NCBI GenBank assembly: GCA_963703355.1
Contig: OY969813.1
Span: 3,968,001-4,032,000, forward strand
Length of the DNA: 64,000 nucleotides
Source of the DNA: Puia sp963703355
GTDB lineage: Bacteria; Bacteroidota; Bacteroidia; Chitinophagales; Chitinophagaceae
Direction: 5' to 3'
Shown here: one piece after another, positions 8,614 to 17,340 of the stretch
Position numbering within the stretch: position 1 is the stretch's first letter
How the letters are laid out: each line of letters starts with the position of its first letter
Made by a program: the position numbers and the translations under genes
The notes under the pieces: generated by a model
What the model was told of the DNA's origin: nothing
Seen by the model: the letters and a program-made list of their open reading frames with translations, nothing else
The model's database searches: none

Positions 8614-9168
8614 TCAGTAAATAAAATCAGTCAGCGAAGAATGGAATTCCGGAAGCAGGTTGTCTTTTTCTGAGATAAGAATTTTATCTGTTGGAATCCG
8701 CCAATCGATATTCAGCAGTGGATCATTATAACGAATCCCGGACTCGCTCTGTTTATTATAAAACTGATCACATTTATAGGATATCGTTGCCGTTTCACTC
8801 AACACGGAGAAACCGTGCGCAAATCCCTTAGGAATGAAAATTTGTTTTTTGTTTTCTTCCGATAAAAGAATACTGTAAGATTTTCCAAATCCAGGTGATC
8901 CCACCCGAATATCAAGTACCACGTCCAAAATGCTGCCCTGCAGAACCCTTACAAGTTTAGATTGGGCATGGGGTTCCCGTTGATAGTGAAGTCCCCGAAT
9001 TACTCCGTATACTGAGAAGGATTGATTGTCTTGTACGAATTCACATAAAATTCCGTTGGCATGGAATAACTTTTTATTGTAGGATTCAAAAAAAAAGCCG
9101 CGGTCATCAGGAATAATCGAAGGATCAAAAATGATAACTCCTGGCAATGAACTGGTAGTAAATGGCAT
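8614..9168 (-). CDS. rfbC: dTDP-4-dehydrorhamnose 3,5-epimerase
   Basis: 184 residues, single cupin-like domain of normal length. Family motifs: FDPSIIPDDRGFFFESYN near the N-terminus, VIRGLHYQ with the catalytic His, KLVRVLQGSILDVVLDIR and IPKGFAHGFSVLSE. It epimerises C3 and C5 of dTDP-4-dehydro-6-deoxyglucose, between RfbB and RfbD. The start codon overlaps the rfbB stop by one base (TAATG), so translation is probably coupled. Confidence 0.95.
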   Translation of the reverse strand: MPFTTSSLPGVIIFDPSIIPDDRGFFFESYNKKLFHANGILCEFVQDNQSFSVYGVIRGLHYQREPHAQSKLVRVLQGSILDVVLDIRVGSPGFGKSYSILLSEENKKQIFIPKGFAHGFSVLSETATISYKCDQFYNKQSESGIRYNDPLLNIDWRIPTDKILISEKDNLLPEFHSSLTDFIY

Positions 9169-10229
9169 TACTTATGGTATTGTTTATCGTAGTATTTTTG
9201 ATATTCGCCTGAAGTTACCTGTTCAATCCATTTTTTATTTGACAGATACCAATCTACCGTTTTTTCCAATCCTTCTTCGAATTGAAGAGAAGGTTTCCAG
9301 CCCAACTCCTTGTTCAATTTACTGGCATCTATAGCATAGCGCATGTCATGTCCCGGTCTGTCTTTCACAAAACTGATAAGCTTCGCAGAATCTCCGGGTG
9401 GGCGTCCGAGTTTCTTATCCATAATATCGCAAAGAAGGTATACAAGGTCTATATTTTTCCACTCGTTAAAACCTCCGATATTATATTTTTGACCAATTTT
9501 ACCTTCATGAAATATGATATCAATCGCTCTGGCATGGTCATCCACGTACAACCAATCCCGAATATTTTCTCCTTTACCATAGACCGGCAGCGGACGATTA
9601 TTTTGAATATTTATAATCATCAGCGGAATCAACTTTTCCGGAAAATGGTGGGAACCATAATTATTTGAACAATTTGAAACAATAACAGGTAAGCCATATG
9701 TATGGTAATAGGCCATTACAAAATGATCGGAAGAAGCCTTTGAGGCAGAATAAGGGGAACGTGGGTCATAAGGTGTTGTTTCCGTGAAATATCCTTTTTT
9801 ACCCAGAGAGCCATACACTTCGTCTGTTGAGACATGATAAAAAAGCTTGTTTTCCAAATGTTGTTTCCACTTATTTCGACAAACGTTCAACAGATTGCAG
9901 GTTCCCAAAACATTCGTTTTAACAAAAGCAAGCGGGTCCGTGATGGAACGGTCCACGTGACTTTCCGCAGCCAGGTGAATTACTGCATCGAATGCATATT
10001 TGTCAAAAAGAGCACTCATCGAATCCTGATTCGTGATATCTCCTTTCTCAAAAGTATAGTTAGGGAGGTTTTCTATATCCCTTAGATTTTCAAGATTCCC
10101 CGCATAGGTAAGTGCATCCAGGTTGACAATTTGATAATCTGGATATTTATTTACATACAATCTCACAACGTGAGATCCGATAAATCCAGCACCACCGGTT
10201 ATCAATAGTTTTTTAATATTTGAACTCAT
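9168..10229 (-). CDS. rfbB: dTDP-glucose 4,6-dehydratase
   Basis: 353 residues from the ATG at 10229 (MSSNIKKLLITGG); an upstream in-frame ATG at 10253 adds eight residues and is less likely. The NAD-binding TGGAGFIGSHVV, the HLAAESHVDRSI active-site segment and YSASKASSDH (Tyr/Lys pair) identify the enzyme, and the C-terminal RPGHDMRYAIDASK is typical. It makes dTDP-4-dehydro-6-deoxyglucose for rhamnose and other deoxysugars. Neighbours rfbC and rfbD complete the branch, but the usual rfbA thymidylyltransferase is not in this operon or elsewhere in the window. Confidence 0.95.
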   Translation of the reverse strand: MSSNIKKLLITGGAGFIGSHVVRLYVNKYPDYQIVNLDALTYAGNLENLRDIENLPNYTFEKGDITNQDSMSALFDKYAFDAVIHLAAESHVDRSITDPLAFVKTNVLGTCNLLNVCRNKWKQHLENKLFYHVSTDEVYGSLGKKGYFTETTPYDPRSPYSASKASSDHFVMAYYHTYGLPVIVSNCSNNYGSHHFPEKLIPLMIINIQNNRPLPVYGKGENIRDWLYVDDHARAIDIIFHEGKIGQKYNIGGFNEWKNIDLVYLLCDIMDKKLGRPPGDSAKLISFVKDRPGHDMRYAIDASKLNKELGWKPSLQFEEGLEKTVDWYLSNKKWIEQVTSGEYQKYYDKQYHK

Positions 10230-10278
10230 AATTTTTGAAAGTGAGAAATTCAAAAGTCAGGCAGTGAAGCGGATTGCG

Positions 10279-11259
10279 CTAAATACTCTTAAATTCTTTC
10301 GGCTGTTTGAACCACTCTTCAGCAGGGAGGGATTTGAAATACTCATATGTAATTTTAAGTCCTTCCTTACGACCTATTTTTGGTTCCCAGCCGAGAATTG
10401 TTTTTGCCTTGGTGATATCCGGCTTACGCTGTTTTGGATCGTCGGCCGGTAACGGTTTATAAATAATTTTACGATCTGTGCCGGTAATGTTAATCACTTC
10501 TTCTGCGAACTCTTTTAGCGTTATTTCAGAAGGATTTCCAATATTAACGGGAAGGGCGTAATCGCTCAGCAACAAACGATAGATACCTTCAATCAGATCA
10601 TCTACAAAACAAAATGAACGCGTTTGACTGCCATCTCCGAATACAGTGAGATCCTCTCCACGGAGTGCCTGGCCAATAAAAGCGGGGAGAGCTCTTCCAT
10701 CGTTGAGCCTCATACGTGGTCCATACGTGTTAAATATGCGAACAATTCGAGTCTCCAGTTTGTGAAAACTATGATAAGCCATCGTAATAGCCTCCTGAAA
10801 TCTTTTTGCTTCGTCATACACTCCTCTGGGTCCTACCGGATTTACATTTCCCCAGTACTCTTCAGTCTGCGGATGTACCAGAGGATCACCATATATCTCT
10901 GAAGTAGATGCCACCAAAATACGTGCGCCTTTTGCTTTGGCGAGTCCAAGACAGTGATGCGTTCCCAGGGAGCCTACTTTCAGCGTCTGAATAGGAATTT
11001 TTAAATAATCTATTGGACTTGCAGGGGATGCAAAATGTAAAATGAAGTGAAGCGGTCCTGGTACATGAATGTATTTACTAACGTCCTGATGATAAAATTC
11101 AAATTGTTCCAGTTTGAAAAGGTGGTTTATATTTTGAAGGTCTCCTGTAATTAAATTATCCATACCAACAACATGGTATCCTTCTTTTATGAATCTGTCA
11201 CAGAGATGAGAGCCTAGAAATCCTGCTGCGCCGGTAATGAGTACCCTCTTTTTATTCAT
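10279..11259 (-). CDS. UDP-glucuronate decarboxylase (UDP-xylose synthase) type SDR
   Basis: 326 residues, extended SDR fold. Motifs: TGAAGFLGSHLCD for NAD binding, the ASPASPIDY loop and GPRGVYDEAKR (catalytic Tyr-x3-Lys), TYGPRMRLNDGRALPAF, and QRKPDITKAK near the C-terminus. These fit UXS-type enzymes, which turn UDP-glucuronate into UDP-xylose. The gene's ATG overlaps the ugd stop (ATGA), and Ugd makes the substrate UDP-glucuronate, so the two form a logical two-step pathway. A related UDP-sugar epimerase/decarboxylase is possible; the PRGVYDEAKR motif favours the UXS call. Confidence 0.88.
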   Translation of the reverse strand: MNKKRVLITGAAGFLGSHLCDRFIKEGYHVVGMDNLITGDLQNINHLFKLEQFEFYHQDVSKYIHVPGPLHFILHFASPASPIDYLKIPIQTLKVGSLGTHHCLGLAKAKGARILVASTSEIYGDPLVHPQTEEYWGNVNPVGPRGVYDEAKRFQEAITMAYHSFHKLETRIVRIFNTYGPRMRLNDGRALPAFIGQALRGEDLTVFGDGSQTRSFCFVDDLIEGIYRLLLSDYALPVNIGNPSEITLKEFAEEVINITGTDRKIIYKPLPADDPKQRKPDITKAKTILGWEPKIGRKEGLKITYEYFKSLPAEEWFKQPKEFKSI

Positions 11260-12599
11260 ATGGACTTTTTAAATTGATTATGATTGTCAGGTATTGCAGC
11301 ATCCCGACCTACACTTTCATAGTAAAATCCTAATTTACTGATAGCGTTCACATCAAATAAGTTTCTTCCGTCAAAAATTACATTATTTTTCATGGAGGTC
11401 ACCATTTTCAGGAAATTGGGAGTTCTGAATTCGTTCCATTCTGTGGCGATTATCAAAGCATCAGCTTTATCAAGCACCTCATATTGGTTCTCACCATATT
11501 TAACAATGTCGCCAATCACGCCTTTTACATTATTCATTGCTTCGGGATCATATACTGAAAGCGTACATCCTTCTTTTTTCAAAGCATCAATGATATATAA
11601 AGCCGGCGCTTCACGAATGTCGTCGGTATTCGGTTTGAAAGCAAGTCCCCATAAGGCAAAATGTCTCCCTTTAAGTTGACCATTGAAGTATTTCCTGATT
11701 TTCGAAACCAGGTGAATTTTCTGTTTCTCATTGACTTCCATCACGGCATTAAGTATCCTGAATTCATAACCCGCTTCATTGGAAGATCTGACAAGTGCCT
11801 GAACGTCTTTAGGAAAACAGCTTCCGCCATAACCAATGCCTGGGAAAAGAAATCGTTTTCCGATACGTTCGTCACTACCTATTCCACGTCTAACCATATC
11901 AACGTCAGCACCCAATCTTTCACAGATTTGTGCTATTTCGTTCATAAAGGTAATTTTAGTTGCCAGGAAAGAATTTGCTGCATATTTTGTGAGTTCAGCA
12001 GATCTTTCATTCATAAATATGATAGGATTTCCCTGGCGCACAAAAGGATTGTACAGTTCTTCCATAACTTTACGAACACGCTCGGAAGATGTTCCTATGA
12101 CTACCCGGTCGGGTTTCATAAAATCGTCAACTGCCACGCCTTCTCTTAAAAATTCGGGATTCGATACTACATCAAATTCTCCTTTATAATTTTTGGAAAT
12201 CGCATCTCTCACTTTTTCTGATGTTCCAACCGGAACAGTACTTTTATCGATTATGATTTTATAGTCCGTAAAAAGTTTTCCTAAATCTTCAGCTACATTC
12301 AGAACGAATCTAAGATCGGCCGAGCCGTCTGCTCCCGGTGGTGTGGGAAGCGCAAGGAAGATGATAGCAGCTTCTCTGATGCCATCAGCTAAATTTGTCG
12401 TAAACGTTAATCGCTCTTCCTTAAGATTTCTAAGAAATAATTTATTTAATCCGGGTTCATATATGGTGATTTCTCCTTTATTAAGTTTTTCTATTTTATT
12501 TCTGTCAATATCAATACAAACTACATCATTACCGGTTTCTGCAAAACAAGTTCCGGTTACAAGTCCCACGTAACCGGTTCCAACAATAGCAATTTTCAT
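11256..12599 (-). CDS. ugd: UDP-glucose 6-dehydrogenase
   Basis: 447 residues. N-terminal Rossmann motif GTGYVGLVTGTCFAE, middle domain with NPEFLREGVAVDDF, catalytic Cys261 in GIGYGGSCFPKDV, and C-terminal UDP-binding domain with GLAFKPNTDDIREAPA. It oxidises UDP-glucose to UDP-glucuronate in two NAD-dependent steps. It sits between the DegT gene (40 bases upstream) and the UXS-like gene, to which it is translationally coupled. Length and all key residues are normal. Confidence 0.95.
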   Translation of the reverse strand: MKIAIVGTGYVGLVTGTCFAETGNDVVCIDIDRNKIEKLNKGEITIYEPGLNKLFLRNLKEERLTFTTNLADGIREAAIIFLALPTPPGADGSADLRFVLNVAEDLGKLFTDYKIIIDKSTVPVGTSEKVRDAISKNYKGEFDVVSNPEFLREGVAVDDFMKPDRVVIGTSSERVRKVMEELYNPFVRQGNPIIFMNERSAELTKYAANSFLATKITFMNEIAQICERLGADVDMVRRGIGSDERIGKRFLFPGIGYGGSCFPKDVQALVRSSNEAGYEFRILNAVMEVNEKQKIHLVSKIRKYFNGQLKGRHFALWGLAFKPNTDDIREAPALYIIDALKKEGCTLSVYDPEAMNNVKGVIGDIVKYGENQYEVLDKADALIIATEWNEFRTPNFLKMVTSMKNNVIFDGRNLFDVNAISKLGFYYESVGRDAAIPDNHNQFKKSI

Positions 12600-12610
12600 A
12601 GTAAAAGTTG

Positions 12611-12636
12611 TTTTAAGGTTTAATTTTAAGGTTTAA
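12611..12636. repeat. Two exact 13-bp tandem repeats
   Basis: TTTTAAGGTTTAA occurs twice back to back in the 40-base gap between the DegT and ugd genes. Function unknown; could alter spacing in the operon leader. Confidence 0.6.
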
Positions 12637-12639
12637 TAA

Positions 12640-13767
12640 TTAGTTTAGAAATTCAAGCACGCTGTTACATATGTAACCTAATTGCTCTTCATCCAGTTCA
12701 GTGTGCATTGGTAATGAAATTACCCGATCAGTAAGCCAATCAGTAACTTCAAGATGCTGCGAGGCAGACTGAAATGATGCAAACATATTTTGTTTATGCG
12801 CGGGAACAGGGTAGTAGATCATGGAGGGAATATTCTTTGCAGCCAGATGTTCGTTTAATTTATTCCTGTCAACCCCTTCCAATAAAATAGTATACTGATG
12901 AAAAACATGTTTTGTATAAGCTGCCCTAAAAGGCGTAGTTATTTTATGATGGCCCTTAAAAGACTTATCATAAAAATCAGCGGCCAGCCTGCGTTTGCTA
13001 ATATATTCGTCGAGATGAGATAGTTTCACATTAAGAATTGCCGCCTGAATGGTATCGAGCCTGCTGTTACATCCCACTATTTCATGGTAATACCTTTTCT
13101 TTTGTCCATGATTGGCAATCATTTTAAAAGTCTCTGCAAGAGCTGCATCATGAGTACATAATGCACCTCCGTCTCCATACGCCCCTAAATTTTTGGAAGG
13201 GAAAAATGACGTAGTACCCGCATCGCCAATAGTTCCAGTTTTGAATTTCCGTCCGTCTGGAAATAAATAATCGCCACCGATTGCCTGAGCGTTGTCTTCA
13301 ACAACTTTCAAACCGTATTTTCCGGCAAGATCCATGATTTCCTTCATGGGAGCTGATTGCCCATACAAATGAACGGGAACAATCGCTTTCGTTTTTTTTG
13401 TAATCAATTTTTCAACAGACACGGGGTCAATGCAAAATGTTTTATTGTCGACATCTGCAAAAACTGGTTTTAAGTGAAGTAATGCAACTACTTCTGTTGT
13501 TGCAATAAAAGTAAAAGATGGAGTGATCACTTCATCGCCCGGCTCCAGACCCAATCCCATCAACGCAATTTGCAGGGCATCAGTACCGTTGGCGCATGGG
13601 ATTACATTTTCAATTCCCAGATATAACGCCAGATTCTTTGAAAAATCAGTAACCTGTTTGCCATTAATAAATGCTGCGGTATCTAAAACTTCCTGAATCG
13701 CGAGATCAACTTCCTTTTTGATGTGTGTATATTGACCTTTCAGATCTACCATTTGAATTGGTCGCAT
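12640..13767 (-). CDS. DegT/DnrJ/EryC1/StrS family PLP-dependent sugar aminotransferase
   Basis: 375 residues from the ATG at 13767 (MRPIQMVDLKGQY). Family marks: IPCANGTDALQIAL, DEVITPSFTFIAT, VPVHLYGQSAP, EDNAQAIGG, and the PLP lysine Lys192 in SFFPSKNLGAYGDGGA. These enzymes add an amino group to a keto-sugar nucleotide, making amino sugars for polysaccharide or LPS. A longer start at 13788 exists, but it overlaps a consensus -7 element, so transcripts would begin inside it; 13767 (or 13752) is preferred. First gene of the operon with ugd, UXS and rfbBCD. The exact sugar cannot be told from sequence alone. Confidence 0.92.
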   Translation of the reverse strand: MRPIQMVDLKGQYTHIKKEVDLAIQEVLDTAAFINGKQVTDFSKNLALYLGIENVIPCANGTDALQIALMGLGLEPGDEVITPSFTFIATTEVVALLHLKPVFADVDNKTFCIDPVSVEKLITKKTKAIVPVHLYGQSAPMKEIMDLAGKYGLKVVEDNAQAIGGDYLFPDGRKFKTGTIGDAGTTSFFPSKNLGAYGDGGALCTHDAALAETFKMIANHGQKKRYYHEIVGCNSRLDTIQAAILNVKLSHLDEYISKRRLAADFYDKSFKGHHKITTPFRAAYTKHVFHQYTILLEGVDRNKLNEHLAAKNIPSMIYYPVPAHKQNMFASFQSASQHLEVTDWLTDRVISLPMHTELDEEQLGYICNSVLEFLN

Positions 13768-13787
13768 AGGTTCTTTATTAGCGGCCA

Positions 13788-13818
13788 CAAACCTACATTA
13801 AAATAATGGTAAATGCAA
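13788..13818 (-). promoter_or_regulatory. Consensus promoter of the nucleotide-sugar operon
   Basis: Read on the minus strand: TTG (13818-13816), exactly 20 bases, then TAGGTTTG (13795-13788), a full match to the Bacteroidota consensus TTG-N20-TAnnTTTG. The predicted transcription start (~13781) sits just before the preferred DegT start codon at 13767. Confidence 0.7.
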
Positions 13819-13854
13819 TGACTCAATCAGTTATGAACGGTTAGCGGAAAGGAC

Positions 13855-13862
13855 TACATTTG
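13855..13862 (+). promoter_or_regulatory. Bacteroidota -7 element before waaA
   Basis: TACATTTG matches TAnnTTTG and lies 27 bases before the waaA start; no TTG at the right distance. It points away from the sugar-operon promoter, so the two units are divergent. Confidence 0.4.
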
Positions 13863-13888
13863 CTTGTTTAATCATTTAACGTACACAT

Positions 13889-15169
13889 TTGACTATTCTT
13901 TTATATAATCTCTTTCTCCGGCTGTATCAGATTTGTATTAGGATAGTTTCGCCATGGAACGAAAAGGCAGCTCTTTGGATCAAAGGAAGAAAAGCAATAT
14001 TTAATACGTTAAAGAATGCGGGTATATCAGGAAGGCAACGGTTGTGGATGCATTGCGCTTCGCTGGGAGAGTTTGAACAGGGAAGGCCTATTATAGAATC
14101 GATAAAAAGAATTTACCCGGAAACTACAATCATCATCAGCTTTTTTTCGCCTTCGGGTTATGAGATCCGAAAAAATGATGCGGCAGCCGATCATGTTTTT
14201 TATCTGCCGATGGATTCCGGTATCAACGCAAAAAAATGGCTTGATCTGATACATCCAACACTTGTAATTTGGGTTAAGTACGAGTATTGGTACTATTATC
14301 TGAACGAATTGAGAAAAAGAGGCATTCCGACACTTTTGATTTCCGCTCTATTTCGTAAGGATCAACCGTTTTTTAAATGGTATGGAAATATTCACCGTCT
14401 CATGCTGGATAGCTTTCATGCTTTTTTTGTTCAGAATGAAGATTCAAAACGGTTGCTCGCAACGTTGGGCATTGATAAATCAGTATTTGTAATTGGCGAT
14501 ACAAGATTCGACAGGGTAATTGATATTGCCGAAGCATTTGAACCACTTCCTTTGATTACCAGGTTCTGTTCAGAACATTTGGTAATCGTAGCGGGAAGTA
14601 CCTGGGAGGAAGATGAAGAAGAACTGGATCACTATGCCAATACACATAAGGAAATAAAATTTATTATTGCTCCTCACGAAATCGATGAAGATCATTTAAA
14701 AGATATGGAACTTCTCTTTCGAAGTTCAATACGATATTCGGAGCTGGAAAACCATTTTTTATTGTCGGAAGATAAAATCCCGGCCGCAGTTAACCAGTTT
14801 AACGTACTGATTATTGATAATATCGGAATGCTCGCACGTCTTTATTCCTATGCCAAAATATGTTATGTGGGAGGGGGTTTCGGAGACGACGGTGTTCACA
14901 ATGTGCTGGAGGCCGCCGTGTATGGAAAACCGGTAGTCACAGGCCCGGTAATAGAAAAATATGTTGAAGTAATGGAATTGGCAGATGTTGGCGGAGTCAT
15001 TATCATTGACAACGCATTAGAGGCGGAATCAACTTTTAACCGATTATTTGAAAAAGAAGCAGAATATATATTTCACTGTAAGGCGGCGAAGGATTATGTG
15101 TATGCAAGGAAAGGAGCAACGGAAAAAGTTATCCGATACATTCAGGAGAATCGCCTTCTCACTAATTGA
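13889..15169 (+). CDS. waaA: 3-deoxy-D-manno-octulosonic acid (Kdo) transferase
   Basis: 426 residues, GT-B fold. N-terminal hydrophobic segment for membrane association, then WMHCASLGEFEQGRPII containing the catalytic-base Glu61, ISFFSPSGYE, VIWVKYEYWYYYL, GDTRFDRV, and the C-terminal nucleotide-sugar part AGSTWEEDEE, IIAPHEID and YVGGGFGDDGVHNVLEAA. WaaA moves Kdo from CMP-Kdo to lipid A precursor on the cytoplasmic face of the inner membrane. Its placement opposite the nucleotide-sugar operon suits an envelope locus. The start ATG is only 27 bases from a -7 element. Its last 28 bases overlap the next gene on the other strand. Confidence 0.93.
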   Translation: MTILLYNLFLRLYQICIRIVSPWNEKAALWIKGRKAIFNTLKNAGISGRQRLWMHCASLGEFEQGRPIIESIKRIYPETTIIISFFSPSGYEIRKNDAAADHVFYLPMDSGINAKKWLDLIHPTLVIWVKYEYWYYYLNELRKRGIPTLLISALFRKDQPFFKWYGNIHRLMLDSFHAFFVQNEDSKRLLATLGIDKSVFVIGDTRFDRVIDIAEAFEPLPLITRFCSEHLVIVAGSTWEEDEEELDHYANTHKEIKFIIAPHEIDEDHLKDMELLFRSSIRYSELENHFLLSEDKIPAAVNQFNVLIIDNIGMLARLYSYAKICYVGGGFGDDGVHNVLEAAVYGKPVVTGPVIEKYVEVMELADVGGVIIIDNALEAESTFNRLFEKEAEYIFHCKAAKDYVYARKGATEKVIRYIQENRLLTN

Positions 15170-15828
15170 TAGAAATGCTGTACTATTTCCCTGCTGTCGT
15201 CCCAGCCAATTTTAATCTTCAATTCCCTTTCCATCCAGTATTCAGCTTCCGGCAGGATTCGAAAATTATTGATGGTCTTGATGCTTCTCTCATACATGGC
15301 TTCGTCTCCACGAAATAATTCGTTTATGAATACAAACCGGTCGTTTACTCCGATCGCTTTTCTTAATTCTTTTACAGGGGATCCCTTTAACGTGGATGCC
15401 AGCTCCGAAGTTGCACCCACTTTAAGTTTGTCATTTAATGAAGTGCCTCCGTTCCCAATAAGATCATTGATTTCTTTTCCTATCGCCTGATGCGACAAAG
15501 TCGGAATTTCGACGAGCGGGTCTCCCATCCAGGGCTGATGGCCGGCAGGAATAACAAATGTTTCTTTAGTCTGCATGTTCACTTCAGATTCCTCAATCTC
15601 AGTCACTTTTTCAATCTGCTGAACATATTGTTCTGCTACCCGGTGAGAAAAACTTAAAGAAGGCATAACAACAGAAACACCGGGATTTTTTCTCCCTGTT
15701 ACCGTTATGGTATGAATTTGCGTGAGCTCCGCTTCGATCTGCTTAAGCGTAACAAGCATCTGCAACGCACTTTCATTTTGTTCGCATTGTTCATTTAACT
15801 TGCTTATAAGTTCCTGCAATTTGTTCAT
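15142..15828 (-). CDS. Conserved-looking hypothetical protein
   Basis: 228 residues, soluble, with no signal peptide. The first ~50 residues are a likely coiled coil (LQELISKLNEQCEQNESALQ), followed by a Pro/Thr-rich middle and a helical C-terminal domain (LNDKLKVGATSELASTLKG, then VNDRFVFINELFRGDEAMYE and FRILPEAEYWMEREL). The C-terminal WMERELKIKIGWDDS with REIVQHFYQLVRRRFS resembles small Bacteroidota proteins of unknown role that are found as single genes. I do not know a function. It overlaps the end of waaA by 28 bases, tail to tail, and is divergent from tdk with a 66-base gap. Confidence 0.75.
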   Translation of the reverse strand: MNKLQELISKLNEQCEQNESALQMLVTLKQIEAELTQIHTITVTGRKNPGVSVVMPSLSFSHRVAEQYVQQIEKVTEIEESEVNMQTKETFVIPAGHQPWMGDPLVEIPTLSHQAIGKEINDLIGNGGTSLNDKLKVGATSELASTLKGSPVKELRKAIGVNDRFVFINELFRGDEAMYERSIKTINNFRILPEAEYWMERELKIKIGWDDSREIVQHFYQLVRRRFS

Positions 15829-15894
15829 TACACTTTAGGAGAGGTGATTGTTATATAAATTTAAAGCAAAAATTTATCCAAATTCAAACCGGCT

Positions 15895-16473
15895 ATGTTT
15901 ATAGAACCCGAAATTCAGTTTAACAAAAGGGGTTGGATCGAAGTAATTTGCGGTTCTATGTTCTCTGGAAAAACAGAAGAACTTATCAGAAGACTGCGTC
16001 GGGCACGGATTGCCAACCTTCGTGTAGGCATTTTTAAACCTGAAGCCGATAAAAGGTATCATGCCGAGAATATCATTTCCCACGATGAAAACAGCATTCA
16101 ATCGATCGCAGTTTCCAACTCAAACTCCATACTGGAGCAGGTTTCAACCGTAGACGTGGTCGGCATTGATGAAGCTCAATTCTTTGACGACGGGCTTCCA
16201 CACGTATGTGATGTACTGGCATTGCTGGGTACCCGGGTAATCGTTGCTGGGCTCGATATGGATTATCTTGGGAATCCTTTCGGGCAAATTCCTGCCCTTC
16301 TTTCAAAAGCAGAATACATAACCAAGTTGCATGCCATTTGTATGCAGTGTGGCAATATTGCGAACTATTCCTATAGAAAAACAGGAAATGCCGCGCAATT
16401 ATTGATAGGAAGTAAAGATTTGTATGAACCCAGATGCAGAATTTGTTATGAAAAGGGGGATTTGTTAAAATAA
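15895..16473 (+). CDS. tdk: Thymidine kinase
   Basis: 192 residues, the normal size of type II thymidine kinases. The P-loop GSMFSGKT is at residues 20-27, the DEAQFF motif (Mg/catalytic) is near 95, and the GLDMDYLGNPFG lasso follows. Two zinc-binding Cys pairs are present (CMQCG and CRICYE). It phosphorylates thymidine with ATP in the salvage pathway. ccmB starts 12 bases downstream and is probably co-transcribed. Confidence 0.95.
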   Translation: MFIEPEIQFNKRGWIEVICGSMFSGKTEELIRRLRRARIANLRVGIFKPEADKRYHAENIISHDENSIQSIAVSNSNSILEQVSTVDVVGIDEAQFFDDGLPHVCDVLALLGTRVIVAGLDMDYLGNPFGQIPALLSKAEYITKLHAICMQCGNIANYSYRKTGNAAQLLIGSKDLYEPRCRICYEKGDLLK

Positions 16474-16485
16474 GTTTAAAGAAAA

Positions 16486-17148
16486 ATGAAGCCGGCTTTG
16501 CATTTAATTTTCAGCCTGATAAAAAAAGATGTATTGCTGGAATTTCGTCAGCAATACAGTTTTTTCGGTGTTCTTCTGTATGTGGCTTCCACCATATTTG
16601 TACTCTTTTTGGCCATGGGTCAGCCCGAAAGTACCGTATGGAACGGGCTCTTCTGGATGATGCAATTATTTATATGCATAAATGCAATTGCCAAGTCTTT
16701 TTTGCAGGAGGGAAAGGGCAGACAATTATATTTTTATTCTTTGTGCAGCCCCGTCCACTTCATATTGGCAAGAATGATATTTAATGCTTTGCTTATGTTG
16801 TTGATGAATGTTATAAGCCTGACGATTTTTACATTTTTATTGGGATTTCCGATAGTTCATCCCTTTCTTTTTGTGTGTATTTCTTGCTTTGGGGCATGTA
16901 GCATAAGTCTCGTTTTTAGTTTTTTAGCAGCAATTGCAGCGAGAGCGCAACAAAACGCTGCGCTGATGGCCATTTTGGGATTTCCACTTATAATCCCACA
17001 GTTGATGCTGATGATGCGACTATCGACCGTAGTTTTTTCAGACGTCCTTCAAAACGGTGTTCTTACCATTCTTTTACTGCTTGTTAGTTTTGATTTGCTC
17101 ATCTTATTACTGTCGTCCATTCTGTTTCCTTTTCTATGGAAAGACTAA
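16486..17148 (+). CDS. ccmB: Haem exporter membrane protein CcmB
   Basis: 220 residues with six hydrophobic helices and the CcmB opening LIKKDVLLEFRQQYSFFG, then GRQLYFYSLCSPVHFILARM. CcmB is the membrane partner of the CcmA ATPase in the ABC complex that works with CcmC and CcmD to load haem on CcmE for cytochrome c maturation. CcmC- and CcmD-like genes follow after a repeat-rich gap. No ccmA, ccmE or ccmF is in the window, so the other parts must lie elsewhere. Confidence 0.88.
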   Translation: MKPALHLIFSLIKKDVLLEFRQQYSFFGVLLYVASTIFVLFLAMGQPESTVWNGLFWMMQLFICINAIAKSFLQEGKGRQLYFYSLCSPVHFILARMIFNALLMLLMNVISLTIFTFLLGFPIVHPFLFVCISCFGACSISLVFSFLAAIAARAQQNAALMAILGFPLIIPQLMLMMRLSTVVFSDVLQNGVLTILLLLVSFDLLILLLSSILFPFLWKD

Positions 17149-17152
17149 GACA

Positions 17153-17200
17153 AGTATGGGAGTATGGGAGTATGGGAGTATGGGAGTATAGGAGTGCGGG
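17153..17200. repeat. Tandem array of the octamer AGTATGGG
   Basis: Six 8-bp units: four perfect AGTATGGG followed by AGTATAGG and AGTGCGGG. It lies just after the ccmB stop, in the 192-base gap before ccmC. It resembles, but is not the same as, the GGGTTATG array around the IS element near 39.8 kb. Confidence 0.9.
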
Positions 17201-17240
17201 GAAGTTGTCAGATGCTTTGAACGTTTAGCCTTTGGCTTTT

Positions 17241-17268
17241 AGCGTTAAGCGTTAAGCGTTAAGCGTAT
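17241..17268. repeat. Tandem array of the heptamer AGCGTTA
   Basis: Three perfect 7-bp units AGCGTTA and a fourth degraded one, in the same ccmB-ccmC gap and preceded by related TTTAGC words. Role unknown. Confidence 0.85.
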
Positions 17269-17340
17269 TTCAGCGTTTGACCACCTTGTCCTATTTTTGC
17301 CTGCCGTTATGAACGGTAGCCTCTATCTTAAGTTTACCAT

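Noticed and set aside
11661..12149. 162-codon frame antisense to ugd
   Set aside because: Overlaps a fully conserved enzyme; composition typical of a shadow frame.
17153..17268. Possible CRISPR array
   Set aside because: Units are 7-8 bp, directly abutting, with no spacers and no cas genes in the window.
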